A stretch of 64,000 nucleotides of DNA from Desulfopila aestuarii DSM 18488. Lineage in GTDB: Bacteria; Desulfobacterota; Desulfobulbia; Desulfobulbales; Desulfocapsaceae. The DNA lies in NCBI RefSeq assembly GCF_900143695.1, contig NZ_FRFE01000001.1, forward strand, positions 186,001 to 250,000. The letters run 5' to 3'. A model generated the notes under the pieces. That model was not told the origin of the DNA. It saw only the letters and a list, made by a program, of their open reading frames with translations, and did not search any database. This document shows positions 8,162 to 17,671 of the stretch, one piece after another. Both the position numbers and the translations under genes were made by a program. Every line of letters starts with the position of its first letter. Within the stretch, counting starts at the first letter, position 1.

Positions 8162-8445
8162 AGAACCCCCAAACCCCCTAAATTTCAAACATCTGCTCGA
8201 TATATTCTGCTCCTGATGAACTTTCGTTTTATAGTACATCACAGTTAACAATTTTCATTAATGATTCCTATTATCTAATAGAAATAGTCAAGTTGAGTAG
8301 TCATTGCAGAATCGGCTTTGCAACTTCTACATCAGGTGGTGTAATCTGATAACAGCGTTATGAAGATAACTCAACCAAATGGATATCGAATCTCCATTTA
8401 TTTGGATTTATTAAATATATTTTCAGCAACCTCAAACTTTGATGC
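8162..8445. promoter_or_regulatory. Divergent control region between the PEP-CTERM gene and the AraC gene
   Basis: AT-rich 284-bp region. It contains two inverted repeats side by side: TTGCA/TGCAA (8304-8308 and 8319-8323) and ATCAG/CTGAT (8331-8335 and 8346-8350). These are the best candidates for operators of the adjacent AraC-type regulator or of a regulator of the PEP-CTERM gene. I searched the minus strand for a sigma-54 promoter and found none. Confidence 0.4.
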
Positions 8446-9255
8446 ATGAAGAGTGACACATTCCTCATAGATCCGGCCCTGCCTTTTGTTGAGTGCCGGT
8501 ATTCGAAAAGTAGCCAATCACTTTTCAAACCGCATATGCACTCTACAGTCAGCATCGGAGCCGTTGATCAAGGACAGGTGCAGTACACGGTCGGCAACGA
8601 CATCGCCACCCTCATCCCCGGAGCACTGGCTTTGATAAACCCGGAGGCGCTCCATTCCTGCAATACCCTCAACTCTGCTGAACGCAGCTATTACATGCTC
8701 TATCTCGATATTGACTGGTGTCTGACGGTGCAGAAATCGCTCTGGGAGGTCGATCATTTCATCCCGTTTGCGGCTATCCGGATTGACGATTCTGCTCTCT
8801 ATCAACAGTACTGTTCGACTGCAGAACAACTGTTCGCGCCTGACATCCATCTGCAGGAAAAGGAGCAAATCCTTGTCGAGCTGGCCAGTGCAGTTTTTCT
8901 TTTGGGTTGCAGCCCGCAGAATGCAACAGAACAGATATCCGGCGATATCGACTTGCTGAAACGAATGTTACAGGAAGACCTTCATAAAGACCTCACTCTC
9001 AACTCTCTTGCAGCTTCACTTAACGCAAACCCTTACACCTTGCTCAGAAAATTTAAGGCAGAAACCGGCATAACTCCTCACGCATACCGGATGAACTGCC
9101 GAATCAACCTGGCCAGAAAATATCTGAGTGAAGGAAAGGACATCACTGATACGGCTCTTGAATGCGGCTTTTTCGATCAAAGCCACCTGCATCGGCATTT
9201 CAAGGCCATGACGACCGTCACCCCACAGGAATACCGCGTCAATTTCATACAATAA
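8446..9255 (+). CDS. AraC-family transcriptional regulator
   Basis: 269 residues. The N-terminal half is a cupin-like sensor (HMHSTVSIGAVDQGQ, residues 30-45, begins the AraC cupin). The C-terminal 100 residues hold two helix-turn-helix units (LTLNSLAASLNANPYTLLRKFK and DITDTALECGFFDQSHLHRHFK) and the typical AraC ending TPQEYR. It is 49 bp upstream of a LysE-type exporter on the same strand. AraC-LysE pairs of this kind are common, and the regulator usually controls the exporter in response to the exported amino acid or analogue. The effector is unknown. Confidence 0.88.
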   Translation: MKSDTFLIDPALPFVECRYSKSSQSLFKPHMHSTVSIGAVDQGQVQYTVGNDIATLIPGALALINPEALHSCNTLNSAERSYYMLYLDIDWCLTVQKSLWEVDHFIPFAAIRIDDSALYQQYCSTAEQLFAPDIHLQEKEQILVELASAVFLLGCSPQNATEQISGDIDLLKRMLQEDLHKDLTLNSLAASLNANPYTLLRKFKAETGITPHAYRMNCRINLARKYLSEGKDITDTALECGFFDQSHLHRHFKAMTTVTPQEYRVNFIQ

Positions 9256-9304
9256 ACTCTTTTGAAAAGTTCCTATCATTCTCCCATACAAAAAGGAGAT
9301 TGAT

Positions 9305-9913
9305 ATGGAATTCATATGTATTGCCACTGCACATTTTCTTGCCCTCTTGAGTCCCGGTCCAGATTTTTTTCTCATCCTCCAGGCCGCTCTCAGATTGCCG
9401 CTTCGTTACGGTATTGCCATCTGCGTTGGTATCGCTGTAGCAAACGGTGTTTACCTGCTCCTGGCTGTTTTAGGTCTTGAAGCAATCAGCAGCTGGGACT
9501 GGCTTGTTGCGCTCCTTCGTTACGGTGGGTCCTGTTATCTGATTTATCTTGGTATTCTCCTGTTGAGAGCCCCCCGTCAACAACCGGCCAACCAGGCAGG
9601 CAGTCATCCATTGGGGCAACAGCATCTCGGCCGCCAGTTCATCCTTGGCTTTCTCTCAGGTATTCTCAATCCGAAAAACATGATCTTCTACCTTTCACTT
9701 TTCACCGCCATGGTCTCAGCCGAAACCGGTTTTATAACCCGATGCCTTTATGGATTGTGGATGACCTCAGTGGTACTGTGCTGGGATTGTTTACTTGTAC
9801 TGCTGGTGCAACGGACAAGGTTCATTTCCATTTTGCGTACCAAGATCTTCTATCTGGAAAAGGCATCAGGCACAGTGTTTGCCTTTTTAGGTATGACCTT
9901 GCTATTGAACTAA
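9305..9913 (+). CDS. LysE/RhtB-family amino acid exporter
   Basis: 202 residues, the standard size of this family of inner-membrane exporters. About six hydrophobic segments are visible. Family motifs are present: LSPGPDFFLIL near residues 16-26, the RYGGSCYLIYLGI segment near 72, and GFLSGILNPKNMIFY near 118. The ATG follows a clear AAAAAGGAG ribosome binding site. Exported substrate cannot be read from the sequence; homologues export threonine, homoserine, lysine or other metabolites. Likely controlled by the AraC protein directly upstream. Confidence 0.9.
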   Translation: MEFICIATAHFLALLSPGPDFFLILQAALRLPLRYGIAICVGIAVANGVYLLLAVLGLEAISSWDWLVALLRYGGSCYLIYLGILLLRAPRQQPANQAGSHPLGQQHLGRQFILGFLSGILNPKNMIFYLSLFTAMVSAETGFITRCLYGLWMTSVVLCWDCLLVLLVQRTRFISILRTKIFYLEKASGTVFAFLGMTLLLN

Positions 9914-10234
9914 AGATCACCGCAACTCCTTTTGATAAATAGGGATTGCAACTCACCCCTGCTGCATGGTAGGATATTGGGGTTGTTTGAACACCGTTCT
10001 TCAGATAGGCAATTACGATATCTTAGGGGTGGGTTCCGGTAAACTTGTCATGTTTCCATAGCATTTCATCATCTACCGTTGAGCAAATGAAATCACCCCA
10101 CTTTACCGCTGATGCGAACAGGTGTGTTAACCTCGCAACCTAGCGCAATAGAAAGACATGCCATGCCTCACTGTCAGTATCAGATCCTACGCTGACAGGA
10201 GAATCTTCCGTTCGTCCATGTTGAGGGAGCAGTC
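9914..10234. other. 321-bp intergenic region with possible folded leader
   Basis: No gene seen. A hairpin CTGTCAG/CTGACAG lies at about 10170-10200, just before the receiver gene. Between 10020 and 10105 there are complementary pairs: GGGGTG with CACCCC, ATTTCAT with ATGAAAT, and GGTAAA with TTTACC, the last crossing the first. This could be a structured 5' leader or chance. Confidence 0.3.
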
Positions 10235-10738
10235 ATGACAGAGAGTTGCATAGTATCGAACACTGTATCGCCGTCCCACGGTGTTCAGAAAAATTCTCCT
10301 GGCACAGCCAGTGGTAAAACTGTCAGTACCCGTAGCGAAGAACCACCTCGCCGCTCCCTCTCCATTCTCATAGCCGAAGATGAACCTATCAGCAGGCTAT
10401 TTCTCTCCAGAGTACTTGCAAAACTTGGCCACGAAGTCCGATCTGCCAAAAACGGTCAGGAAGTCCTCACGATTTTGCAAGACAACGAATCCTTCGATGT
10501 CTTGCTTACTGACATCAAGATGCCACAGATAGACGGGGTTGAGTTGTCACGGATTCTGCGCTCAAGTGAAAAGTACAGTCATCGTAATGGGCTTTCTATT
10601 ATCGCCATGACAGCATTCGCGAGGCCGGGTGACAAGGATGTCTTTCTGAAAGCGGGCATGGACGTCTACCTTCCCAAACCCATTGACGGAAGATTGCTTG
10701 AGATAATTCTTGAGAAGGTTTCTGGAAAGTCTCAGTAA
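10235..10738 (+). CDS. Single-domain response regulator (receiver only)
   Basis: 167 residues: a Ser/Pro/Arg-rich, probably disordered N-terminal tail of about 45 residues, then one complete receiver domain (ILIAEDEPISRLFL; phospho-acceptor Asp in LLTDIKMPQIDG; switch Thr in IAMTAFA; conserved Lys in YLPKPID). There is no output domain. Such proteins act by phosphotransfer or protein contact; the sequence resembles the receivers of hybrid kinases. The ATG at 10235 follows GAGGGAGCAGTC. No kinase is adjacent; the hybrid kinase at 21622 is in the window but not linked. Its partner is unknown. Confidence 0.88.
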   Translation: MTESCIVSNTVSPSHGVQKNSPGTASGKTVSTRSEEPPRRSLSILIAEDEPISRLFLSRVLAKLGHEVRSAKNGQEVLTILQDNESFDVLLTDIKMPQIDGVELSRILRSSEKYSHRNGLSIIAMTAFARPGDKDVFLKAGMDVYLPKPIDGRLLEIILEKVSGKSQ

Positions 10739-10826
10739 TTCGCAATCCCCAGTTTTAGGCCACGTCATTCTCAAGCGAAACGGAATAGCTCTTTTCTCCC
10801 CCCACCCAGAGATTACCACTGAATTT

Positions 10827-12317
10827 TTAGCAGTGTTTATTTATCATGGATCTCCATGTGTTGTAACTCGCTACTATCTCAGCCGCTTCGGGATTTGGAT
10901 TAAAACTGTCGATAGTGTCGTGAAGTGATGTAAGCTTTTCAATATCTTTGAAGATGCCGATTTCTAGCCCAGCCATATACGCTGCTCCCAGTGCTGAAAC
11001 TTCTTCGATTCCAATTGTGACCACCTTTACACCGAGTAAGTCCGCAATCATTTGCATGAGCCAGCGGTTACTGGACATCCCTCCATCGACTTTCAGTTCA
11101 GACAAGATGATACCGCTGTCTTTTTCCATGGAAGAGATAACATCTTTTACCTGATAGGCGACAGATTCAAGAGCTGCCCGGATTATGTGGTTTTTGTCAG
11201 CGCCAAAAGTGAGTCCGACAATTGATGCACGGGCATCCATTTTCCAATGCGGTGCACCCATTCCGCTAAATGCCGGGATGAGATAGACCCCTCCGTTGTC
11301 ATCCAAACTGCGTGCAATGGCTTCAGTCTCAGCGCTTGAGGAGAGAAGTCCCAACTGATCCCTCAGCCATTTGATGGTTGCTCCGCAGGTTACGATGATT
11401 CCTTCCAGGGCGTAATCAAGCCTATTCTCCATGCTCCAGCAAATAGTTGTGACCATGCCGTGAGCTGAGGTGGACGGAGACGAGCCTATGTTGCAGAGTA
11501 TGGATGAGCCGGTGCCAAGGGTTGCTTTGGCCTGACCCGGTTGAAAACACCCCTCACCAAATGCTGCGGCATGAGAATCGCCTATCATCCCGGTAATTGG
11601 GATTGGTTTCGGGAAAATACCGCCAAAATCAGATGAACCAAAACTATACGAAGAAGGCACAGCCTTGGGGGTGCGTATTCCTTCAGCGCCAAACGCCTTA
11701 ATAAGTACTTCATCCCAATCAAGGGTGTGGATGTTGAAGAGGAGCGTTCGTGCTGCATTGGTGAAATCAGTCAAATATGATTGACCTGCGGTCAGTTTGA
11801 AAAGAAGCCAGGTGTCGATGGTGCCAAAAAAAGCTTCCCCACTGGTGACAGCTTCTTTCACCCTGGGAGAGTGTTCGATCATCCAGGCAAGTTTTGCTCC
11901 GGAGAAGTATGGGTCCAGAAGGAGGCCGGTGCGTTTCTTGATCTCATCTTCGACCTCGGTCCCTTTCAGCCTTTCGCAAACTGGAATCGAGCGTTTGCAT
12001 TGCCAAATAATAGCATTGCATAAGGGGGTTCCCTTCTTATCCCAGAGCAAAAACGTTTCCCGCTGATTTGATATACCGATTGCATCAATTTGGTTTAATA
12101 CTTCCGGGTTGCTGTGTTTCGCCTCGGCGATGCAGAGATTAACGGAAGCAAGTGTGTTCTCATACAGTTGAACAGGATCCTGCTCAACAAAGCCTGGTTG
12201 AGGAAAGAGTGATAGAGATTCCACATTCCCCCTGGCGATGATTTGAGCTTTCTTATCAAAGAGGACGGTCTTGGTCCCGCTGGTTCCTTGGTCGATGGTC
12301 AGAATGAGTCCACTCAT
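10827..12317 (-). CDS. FGGY-family carbohydrate kinase (glycerol-kinase-like), probable apulose kinase type
   Basis: 496 residues, cytoplasmic. It has the FGGY N-terminal fold with the ATP phosphate-binding start LTIDQGTSGTKTVLFD, the GlpK-like SNQRETFLLWD and IIWQC segments, and the C-terminal fold with the GTGSS and VDGGMSSNRWLMQM motifs. It is the last gene of a minus-strand operon, 20 bp after a two-subunit transketolase. Overall it is nearest in look to glycerol kinase, but the setting (sugar ABC importer, aldose-ketose isomerase, transketolase) points to phosphorylation of a ketose. In the known D-apiose pathway the equivalent step converts apulose to apulose 4-phosphate. Substrate is inferred, not seen. 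Confidence 0.85.
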   Translation of the reverse strand: MSGLILTIDQGTSGTKTVLFDKKAQIIARGNVESLSLFPQPGFVEQDPVQLYENTLASVNLCIAEAKHSNPEVLNQIDAIGISNQRETFLLWDKKGTPLCNAIIWQCKRSIPVCERLKGTEVEDEIKKRTGLLLDPYFSGAKLAWMIEHSPRVKEAVTSGEAFFGTIDTWLLFKLTAGQSYLTDFTNAARTLLFNIHTLDWDEVLIKAFGAEGIRTPKAVPSSYSFGSSDFGGIFPKPIPITGMIGDSHAAAFGEGCFQPGQAKATLGTGSSILCNIGSSPSTSAHGMVTTICWSMENRLDYALEGIIVTCGATIKWLRDQLGLLSSSAETEAIARSLDDNGGVYLIPAFSGMGAPHWKMDARASIVGLTFGADKNHIIRAALESVAYQVKDVISSMEKDSGIILSELKVDGGMSSNRWLMQMIADLLGVKVVTIGIEEVSALGAAYMAGLEIGIFKDIEKLTSLHDTIDSFNPNPEAAEIVASYNTWRSMINKHC

Positions 12318-12337
12318 GCGGCTTTCGTTTGCTCCCT

Positions 12338-13285
12338 TTATTTGATCATTTCCTTTGCAGTTCTGGCAACACTTGCAGCGTCGATGCCAATGTGCTTACG
12401 CATCTCATCGCGTGGTCCGGATACTGCAAATTTCCCTTCGGGAAAACCAAGGCGCTTAAGGCGGCATTGAATCCCATGTTCTGCGATAATCTCAGAGACA
12501 AGGCTGCCAATTCCACCGTGCTGGCTGTGCTCCTCAACTGTTATCGCAAGCGATGTTTTGCAAAGAGACTCAACAATTTTACTTGGTTCAAGTGGCCGGA
12601 TAGATGGAAGGCTGATGATATCAGCACTGATCCCATCTTCTTGAAGGAGTTTGCCCGCTGCAACTGCTTCATGTGCCGTGGAGCCCATGGCAATAATTGT
12701 TATATCGTTCCCGAGTCGCAATATGTCAGGTTGGCCGGGACGGAAAATATAACCTTCATCATGAATGTTTGGCAATTTTGCGCTGTCCATTCGAATATAG
12801 ACAGGCCCGACATAATTTAAAGCATAGGCAAAAACCTGCCTGGCTTCAATGCCGTCAGAGGGGGTAAAGATTAAAATATTGCCAAACCCTCTCATGATCG
12901 ACACATCATCTATTGCATGATGGGTGCTGGCAAGAGGACCGTAACATACGCCGGCATTAAGTCCCATGAGTTTGACGTTGCTATTCGAATAACAAACGTC
13001 GTTTTTCACCTGTTCATTGGCACGGTGAACAAGGAATGGCGCTGCATTGGCTGTTACAGCAACAAAACCACCAAGAGCCATGCCGGCTGCAGTGCCGATA
13101 AGGCTTTGTTCAGCAATACCCACATTGATCAATCTATCCGGAAACTCCTGCTTGAACGGGGCGATTTTAGCAGTAGAGGTCGAGTCACTCACCAGCACCG
13201 CAATGTTCAGACCTTGACGAGTCAATGATGTAAGACTGTCAACCATGACGTCCCTGAGATCTTGTGCTACGGAATTACCTAACAT
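12338..13285 (-). CDS. Transketolase, C-terminal subunit (apulose-4-phosphate type candidate)
   Basis: 315 residues carrying the pyrimidine-binding and C-terminal domains of transketolase. The conserved Glu-containing segment INVGIAEQSLIGTAAGMAL (about residues 54-72) binds the thiamine diphosphate pyrimidine of the partner subunit; the C-terminal domain begins near residue 190 with the DITIIAMGSTAHEAV stretch. Its ATG at 13285 is preceded by GGAGGAATTGTC and overlaps the end of the N-terminal subunit gene by 7 bp. Two-subunit transketolases of this size occur in specialised pathways (for example apulose 4-phosphate or sulfofructose cleavage) as well as in general metabolism. The kinase and isomerase neighbours favour a phosphorylated branched ketose. 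Confidence 0.9.
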   Translation of the reverse strand: MLGNSVAQDLRDVMVDSLTSLTRQGLNIAVLVSDSTSTAKIAPFKQEFPDRLINVGIAEQSLIGTAAGMALGGFVAVTANAAPFLVHRANEQVKNDVCYSNSNVKLMGLNAGVCYGPLASTHHAIDDVSIMRGFGNILIFTPSDGIEARQVFAYALNYVGPVYIRMDSAKLPNIHDEGYIFRPGQPDILRLGNDITIIAMGSTAHEAVAAGKLLQEDGISADIISLPSIRPLEPSKIVESLCKTSLAITVEEHSQHGGIGSLVSEIIAEHGIQCRLKRLGFPEGKFAVSGPRDEMRKHIGIDAASVARTAKEMIK

Positions 13286-14106
13286 GACAATTCCTCCATT
13301 GCTCGTGACAATTCTTCATCAGTGGGAACCTTGTGATGCCAGCTTGGCTGGTTTTCAATGAAGGAGACACCGCAACCTTTGGTGGTTCTGGCAAGTATTG
13401 CTTTTGGTTTGCCATTTGGCGCCAGCGATTCAATGGTGCTGATAATCGCTCCCGGATCGTTACCATTAATTTCTAGATATTCCATGCCAAATGCCTCGAG
13501 TTTTTGACCAAGTGGCTCCAGAGCAACTATGTTTTCTGTAAAATCTGCAAGCTGAAGATTATTTCTGTCAATTATCCAGATCAGATTGTCGAGTTTGTAA
13601 TGGGATGCAGTCATTGCCGCCTCCCAGTTAGACCCTTCCTGTAACTCTCCATCACCGGTCAGCACGTAGACCTTATAATCAAGGTTTTGTTTTTTGGCAG
13701 CTATTGCCATCCCTACGCCGATCGGCAGGCCGTGGCCAAGGGCACCGGTATTCACTTCAACAAAATCATTTTTTTGCCGTACCGGATGTCCAGGAAGTTT
13801 CGAATCAAACTCAAGATATGTTCCGAGCAAATTTTTATCCAGAAGACCGGCCTGCATCAGGGTGCAATAGAAGCCTCCCACGCCATGACCTTTGCTGAGA
13901 ATGAAACGGTCTCTTTGGGGATCTCGCGGATTTTCTTTTGTGTATCTTAGCAGTCGAAAATATAACGAAGCGAGGATGTCGGCTTCAGAGAGGTCTGCAC
14001 CGGTGTGACCCTGTCCTGCGCCATGGTTCATCTTTAATACGTTTTTACGTATCTCTTTAACTTCATGTAATATTTCTTCAGTATTAAACTCAAAAGGATT
14101 GTTCAT
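13279..14106 (-). CDS. Transketolase, N-terminal subunit (apulose-4-phosphate type candidate)
   Basis: 275 residues, equal to the thiamine-diphosphate-binding domain. Visible motifs: AGQGHTGADLSEADIL, the catalytic-type SKGHG, GALGHGLPIGVG, and the cofactor/magnesium motif GDGELQEGSNWEAA ending in RNN. A GTG at 14109 directly precedes the ATG at 14106; the ATG has better spacing from AGGAG. It is the first gene of the minus-strand operon and is divergent from the ABC importer operon. With the next gene it forms a complete transketolase that would transfer a two-carbon unit, in the proposed apiose route releasing dihydroxyacetone phosphate. Confidence 0.92.
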   Translation of the reverse strand: MNNPFEFNTEEILHEVKEIRKNVLKMNHGAGQGHTGADLSEADILASLYFRLLRYTKENPRDPQRDRFILSKGHGVGGFYCTLMQAGLLDKNLLGTYLEFDSKLPGHPVRQKNDFVEVNTGALGHGLPIGVGMAIAAKKQNLDYKVYVLTGDGELQEGSNWEAAMTASHYKLDNLIWIIDRNNLQLADFTENIVALEPLGQKLEAFGMEYLEINGNDPGAIISTIESLAPNGKPKAILARTTKGCGVSFIENQPSWHHKVPTDEELSRAMEELSC

Positions 14107-15298
<1,192 letters not shown>

Positions 15299-15320
15299 AA
15301 CCCTCTTCAGGGTACCTTAA

Positions 15321-15365
15321 ATGAGTCAGCGAACAGTAGCTTATACCAATTGTTCGCTGACTCAT
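15321..15365 (+). repeat. Perfect 15-bp hairpin after the binding-protein gene
   Basis: ATGAGTCAGCGAACA (15321-15335) pairs with 15351-15365 across a 15-nt loop. There is no T run after it. Placed just after the binding-protein gene, it fits an RNA-stabilising or attenuating structure that keeps the binding protein in excess over the membrane components, as seen in other ABC operons. Confidence 0.6.
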
Positions 15366-15415
15366 ACCTGCTTGCCTAAACCCACTAACATCGCCCTCTT
15401 TAGCTGAAGGATATT

Positions 15416-16096
15416 ATGAAGAGCATTAATAGGTCGGGTGATCGCTTCATCGCTCAGATAGTTCTTTTTATCTGTATTTTCGCCATTTCATCCTGCACGA
15501 TAGTCCCTGATGAGGAGAAGTCGGAAGAAAATGATGGAAAAATAGATATTTATTTTGCCAGCGGCACTTTCAAGGCAGACGAATATGCTGAGAATATATG
15601 GGGGAAGAGGGTCGTTCCATTTTTCAAAGAAAAAAGCCTGCCTTTAGAGACTCTTCTCCCGGTTTGGCATAAGGACCAGCAGGCCGCAGGAAATGAGTTC
15701 GGCTATCGTGAAAAAGCTGAAGGAAGCCCCTGGAATTTCAGGGTCAAAGGAAGCGGCAACGTGGTGGCCGTTAACACTCAATCCAGAGCTTCAACTATTG
15801 ATGTTGATTTGATTCCATGCGATGGAACTTCAGACCTGGTGCTGCAGATCGGCCCTGTTTTCAAGGGCAGTTCGATCAGGGATTCCCTCGATTTTATCTC
15901 GTTTACGGATTTCACCAATCAGCTTGAGTTTGCCCAGCTGTCAAATGCTCTGAATAAAATTGTGGGTAAAGAGGTTACCAGCACTCTGGATCGAGATAAC
16001 CTGATGGGCAAAAAAGTCTCATTTACCGGGGCATTTACCCAATTGCAGGATTCTGATCTGGTACGTGTCACACCAGTCTCCCTTGAAGTTGAGTAG
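15416..16096 (+). CDS. DUF2291-like periplasmic lipoprotein of sugar ABC operon
   Basis: 226 residues. An N-terminal hydrophobic segment ends in a lipobox (AISSC, Cys27), so the mature protein is a lipid-anchored periplasmic protein. The body carries segments I associate with DUF2291 proteins (a predicted periplasmic lipoprotein family found beside RbsABC-type importers): an early YFASGTFKADEYAENIWG stretch, a central NFRVKGSG stretch and a C-terminal DRDNLMGKKVSFTG stretch. It sits between the binding protein and the ATPase gene, 8 bp before the latter. The family has no firmly assigned function; a role in substrate capture or importer assembly is inference. Confidence 0.75.
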   Translation: MKSINRSGDRFIAQIVLFICIFAISSCTIVPDEEKSEENDGKIDIYFASGTFKADEYAENIWGKRVVPFFKEKSLPLETLLPVWHKDQQAAGNEFGYREKAEGSPWNFRVKGSGNVVAVNTQSRASTIDVDLIPCDGTSDLVLQIGPVFKGSSIRDSLDFISFTDFTNQLEFAQLSNALNKIVGKEVTSTLDRDNLMGKKVSFTGAFTQLQDSDLVRVTPVSLEVE

Positions 16097-16104
16097 GGCG
16101 TGTC

Positions 16105-17649
16105 ATGAGCGAAAACGAGAACGGAAATATTATACTGAAAGCTCGAGATATCACAAAGCTTTACCCCGGAACTGTTGCCTTGAACGGCGTCGATTTCAAT
16201 GTGTACCGGGGCAAAGTGAATGTGCTGGTCGGTGAAAATGGTGCTGGAAAATCCACGCTCACGAAAATTCTTGCCGGTGTCGAGGTGCCGACCAAAGGGG
16301 TGCTGCAGCTTGAAGGTGAAGATGTTCGCATTCAGTCATTCCATGATGCTGCCTCTTACGGAATTGGAATGATTCATCAGGAGCTGAACCTGTTTCCGAA
16401 TATGAATGTTGCAGAGAACATTTTTGTTGCGAGAGAGATAGCAACTGCTGGCATTCATATCGACCACAAAACTCAAGTTGAACATGCCCAAAAGCTACTG
16501 GACCGGCTTGAAGCAGATATTGATGCCACTGCCCAGGTTGCTGATCTGCGTATTGGCCAGCAGCAGATGGTTGAGATCGCCAAGGCACTCGCCCTGGATA
16601 CTCGTATTCTTATCATGGACGAGCCAACCTCGGCTCTTTCAGCTGCGGAGGTGGATGTCCTTTTCCGCGTGATCGGAGACCTGAAGAAGCACGGTGTTTC
16701 AATCGTATATATTTCTCATCGCCTGGAAGAGCTGGTCAAGATAGGAGATTATATTACGGTTCTGCGTGATGGAAATCTCATGCAGGAGGCGCCGATGAAA
16801 GATATCGATGTCCCCTGGATCATCGCAAATATGGTTGGCGATGATAACGATCGTGAAATCAAGCATGCAAGTACATCTACCGGAGAAGAGGTGCTACGGG
16901 TTGAAAATCTTCGCCTTGCCAGAGTGAGTGGCGGTTTCACCGTAGATCATCTGAATTTCACGCTTTGCAGGGGGGAAATTCTCGGTATTTACGGACTTAT
17001 GGGGGCTGGCCGCTCAGAATTGTTCGAGTGTTTAATGGGGTTGCAGAAAGAGGTGAAGGGGAACGTGTTGATTGAAGGGAAAGATATCACCATCGGTACC
17101 GTGGATGATCATATCAGGGCCGGACTTGCCCTTATCCCTGAAGATCGGCAGCGTGAGGGGCTCGTTCAGGTTTTAGACGTCAGTAACAACATGACGTTGT
17201 CAAGTATACGGAAATTTCGCAAATGGATTCACATCCAAAACGATAAGCTCAAAAAAGCTGTCCACACAATGATCAGCGATCTCTCAATCAAGGTTGCCAG
17301 CCCCCAGGTACTTATCAGCTCACTTTCCGGTGGCAACCAGCAAAAAGTCGTTATTGGCAAGGCATTGTTGACCGAACCGAAAGTGCTCCTTATGGATGAG
17401 CCAACCCGGGGCATTGACGTAGGTGCAAAGGGTGATGTGTTCGGGATCATGAATAAGCTGGCCGCTCGTGGCCTCGGTATTATATTTGTCACCTCCGAAC
17501 TCAAGGAGATCATGGCAATTTCTGATCGCATCATGGTTATGAGCAAAGGGAAAATTACCGGTGAATACCTGCGGGAAGAGGCAACCGAAGAAATGATTGT
17601 TGCTGCATCGGCCAGTGGACATAAAGTTACAGAGCACTCACTGCATTAA
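16105..17649 (+). CDS. Sugar ABC transporter, ATP-binding protein (RbsA type)
   Basis: 514 residues with two tandem ABC cassettes. The first has Walker A GENGAGKST (about residue 43), a GQQQMVEIAKAL signature region and Walker B ILIMDEPTSAL (about 168). The second has the degenerate Walker A GLMGAGRSE (about 298), the signature LSGGNQQK and Walker B VLLMDEPTRGID. This asymmetry is normal for the ribose/xylose/galactoside family. It overlaps functionally with the downstream permease, which begins 23 bp later. The ATG at 16105 has only a weak ribosome binding site and probably depends on coupling with the upstream lipoprotein gene. Confidence 0.95.
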   Translation: MSENENGNIILKARDITKLYPGTVALNGVDFNVYRGKVNVLVGENGAGKSTLTKILAGVEVPTKGVLQLEGEDVRIQSFHDAASYGIGMIHQELNLFPNMNVAENIFVAREIATAGIHIDHKTQVEHAQKLLDRLEADIDATAQVADLRIGQQQMVEIAKALALDTRILIMDEPTSALSAAEVDVLFRVIGDLKKHGVSIVYISHRLEELVKIGDYITVLRDGNLMQEAPMKDIDVPWIIANMVGDDNDREIKHASTSTGEEVLRVENLRLARVSGGFTVDHLNFTLCRGEILGIYGLMGAGRSELFECLMGLQKEVKGNVLIEGKDITIGTVDDHIRAGLALIPEDRQREGLVQVLDVSNNMTLSSIRKFRKWIHIQNDKLKKAVHTMISDLSIKVASPQVLISSLSGGNQQKVVIGKALLTEPKVLLMDEPTRGIDVGAKGDVFGIMNKLAARGLGIIFVTSELKEIMAISDRIMVMSKGKITGEYLREEATEEMIVAASASGHKVTEHSLH

Positions 17650-17671
17650 TTTTCGATTGAGGAGATTCACC

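Noticed and set aside
10020-10105. A known riboswitch class in the folded leader before the receiver gene
   Set aside because: Base-pairing possibilities exist, but I could not match the sequence to the cyclic-di-GMP or any other class I know.
10817-10844. Hairpin CACTG/CAGTG with following T-rich sequence as a terminator for the receiver gene
   Set aside because: Only a 5-bp stem with interrupted T run, and it overlaps the end of the kinase gene; too weak to list.
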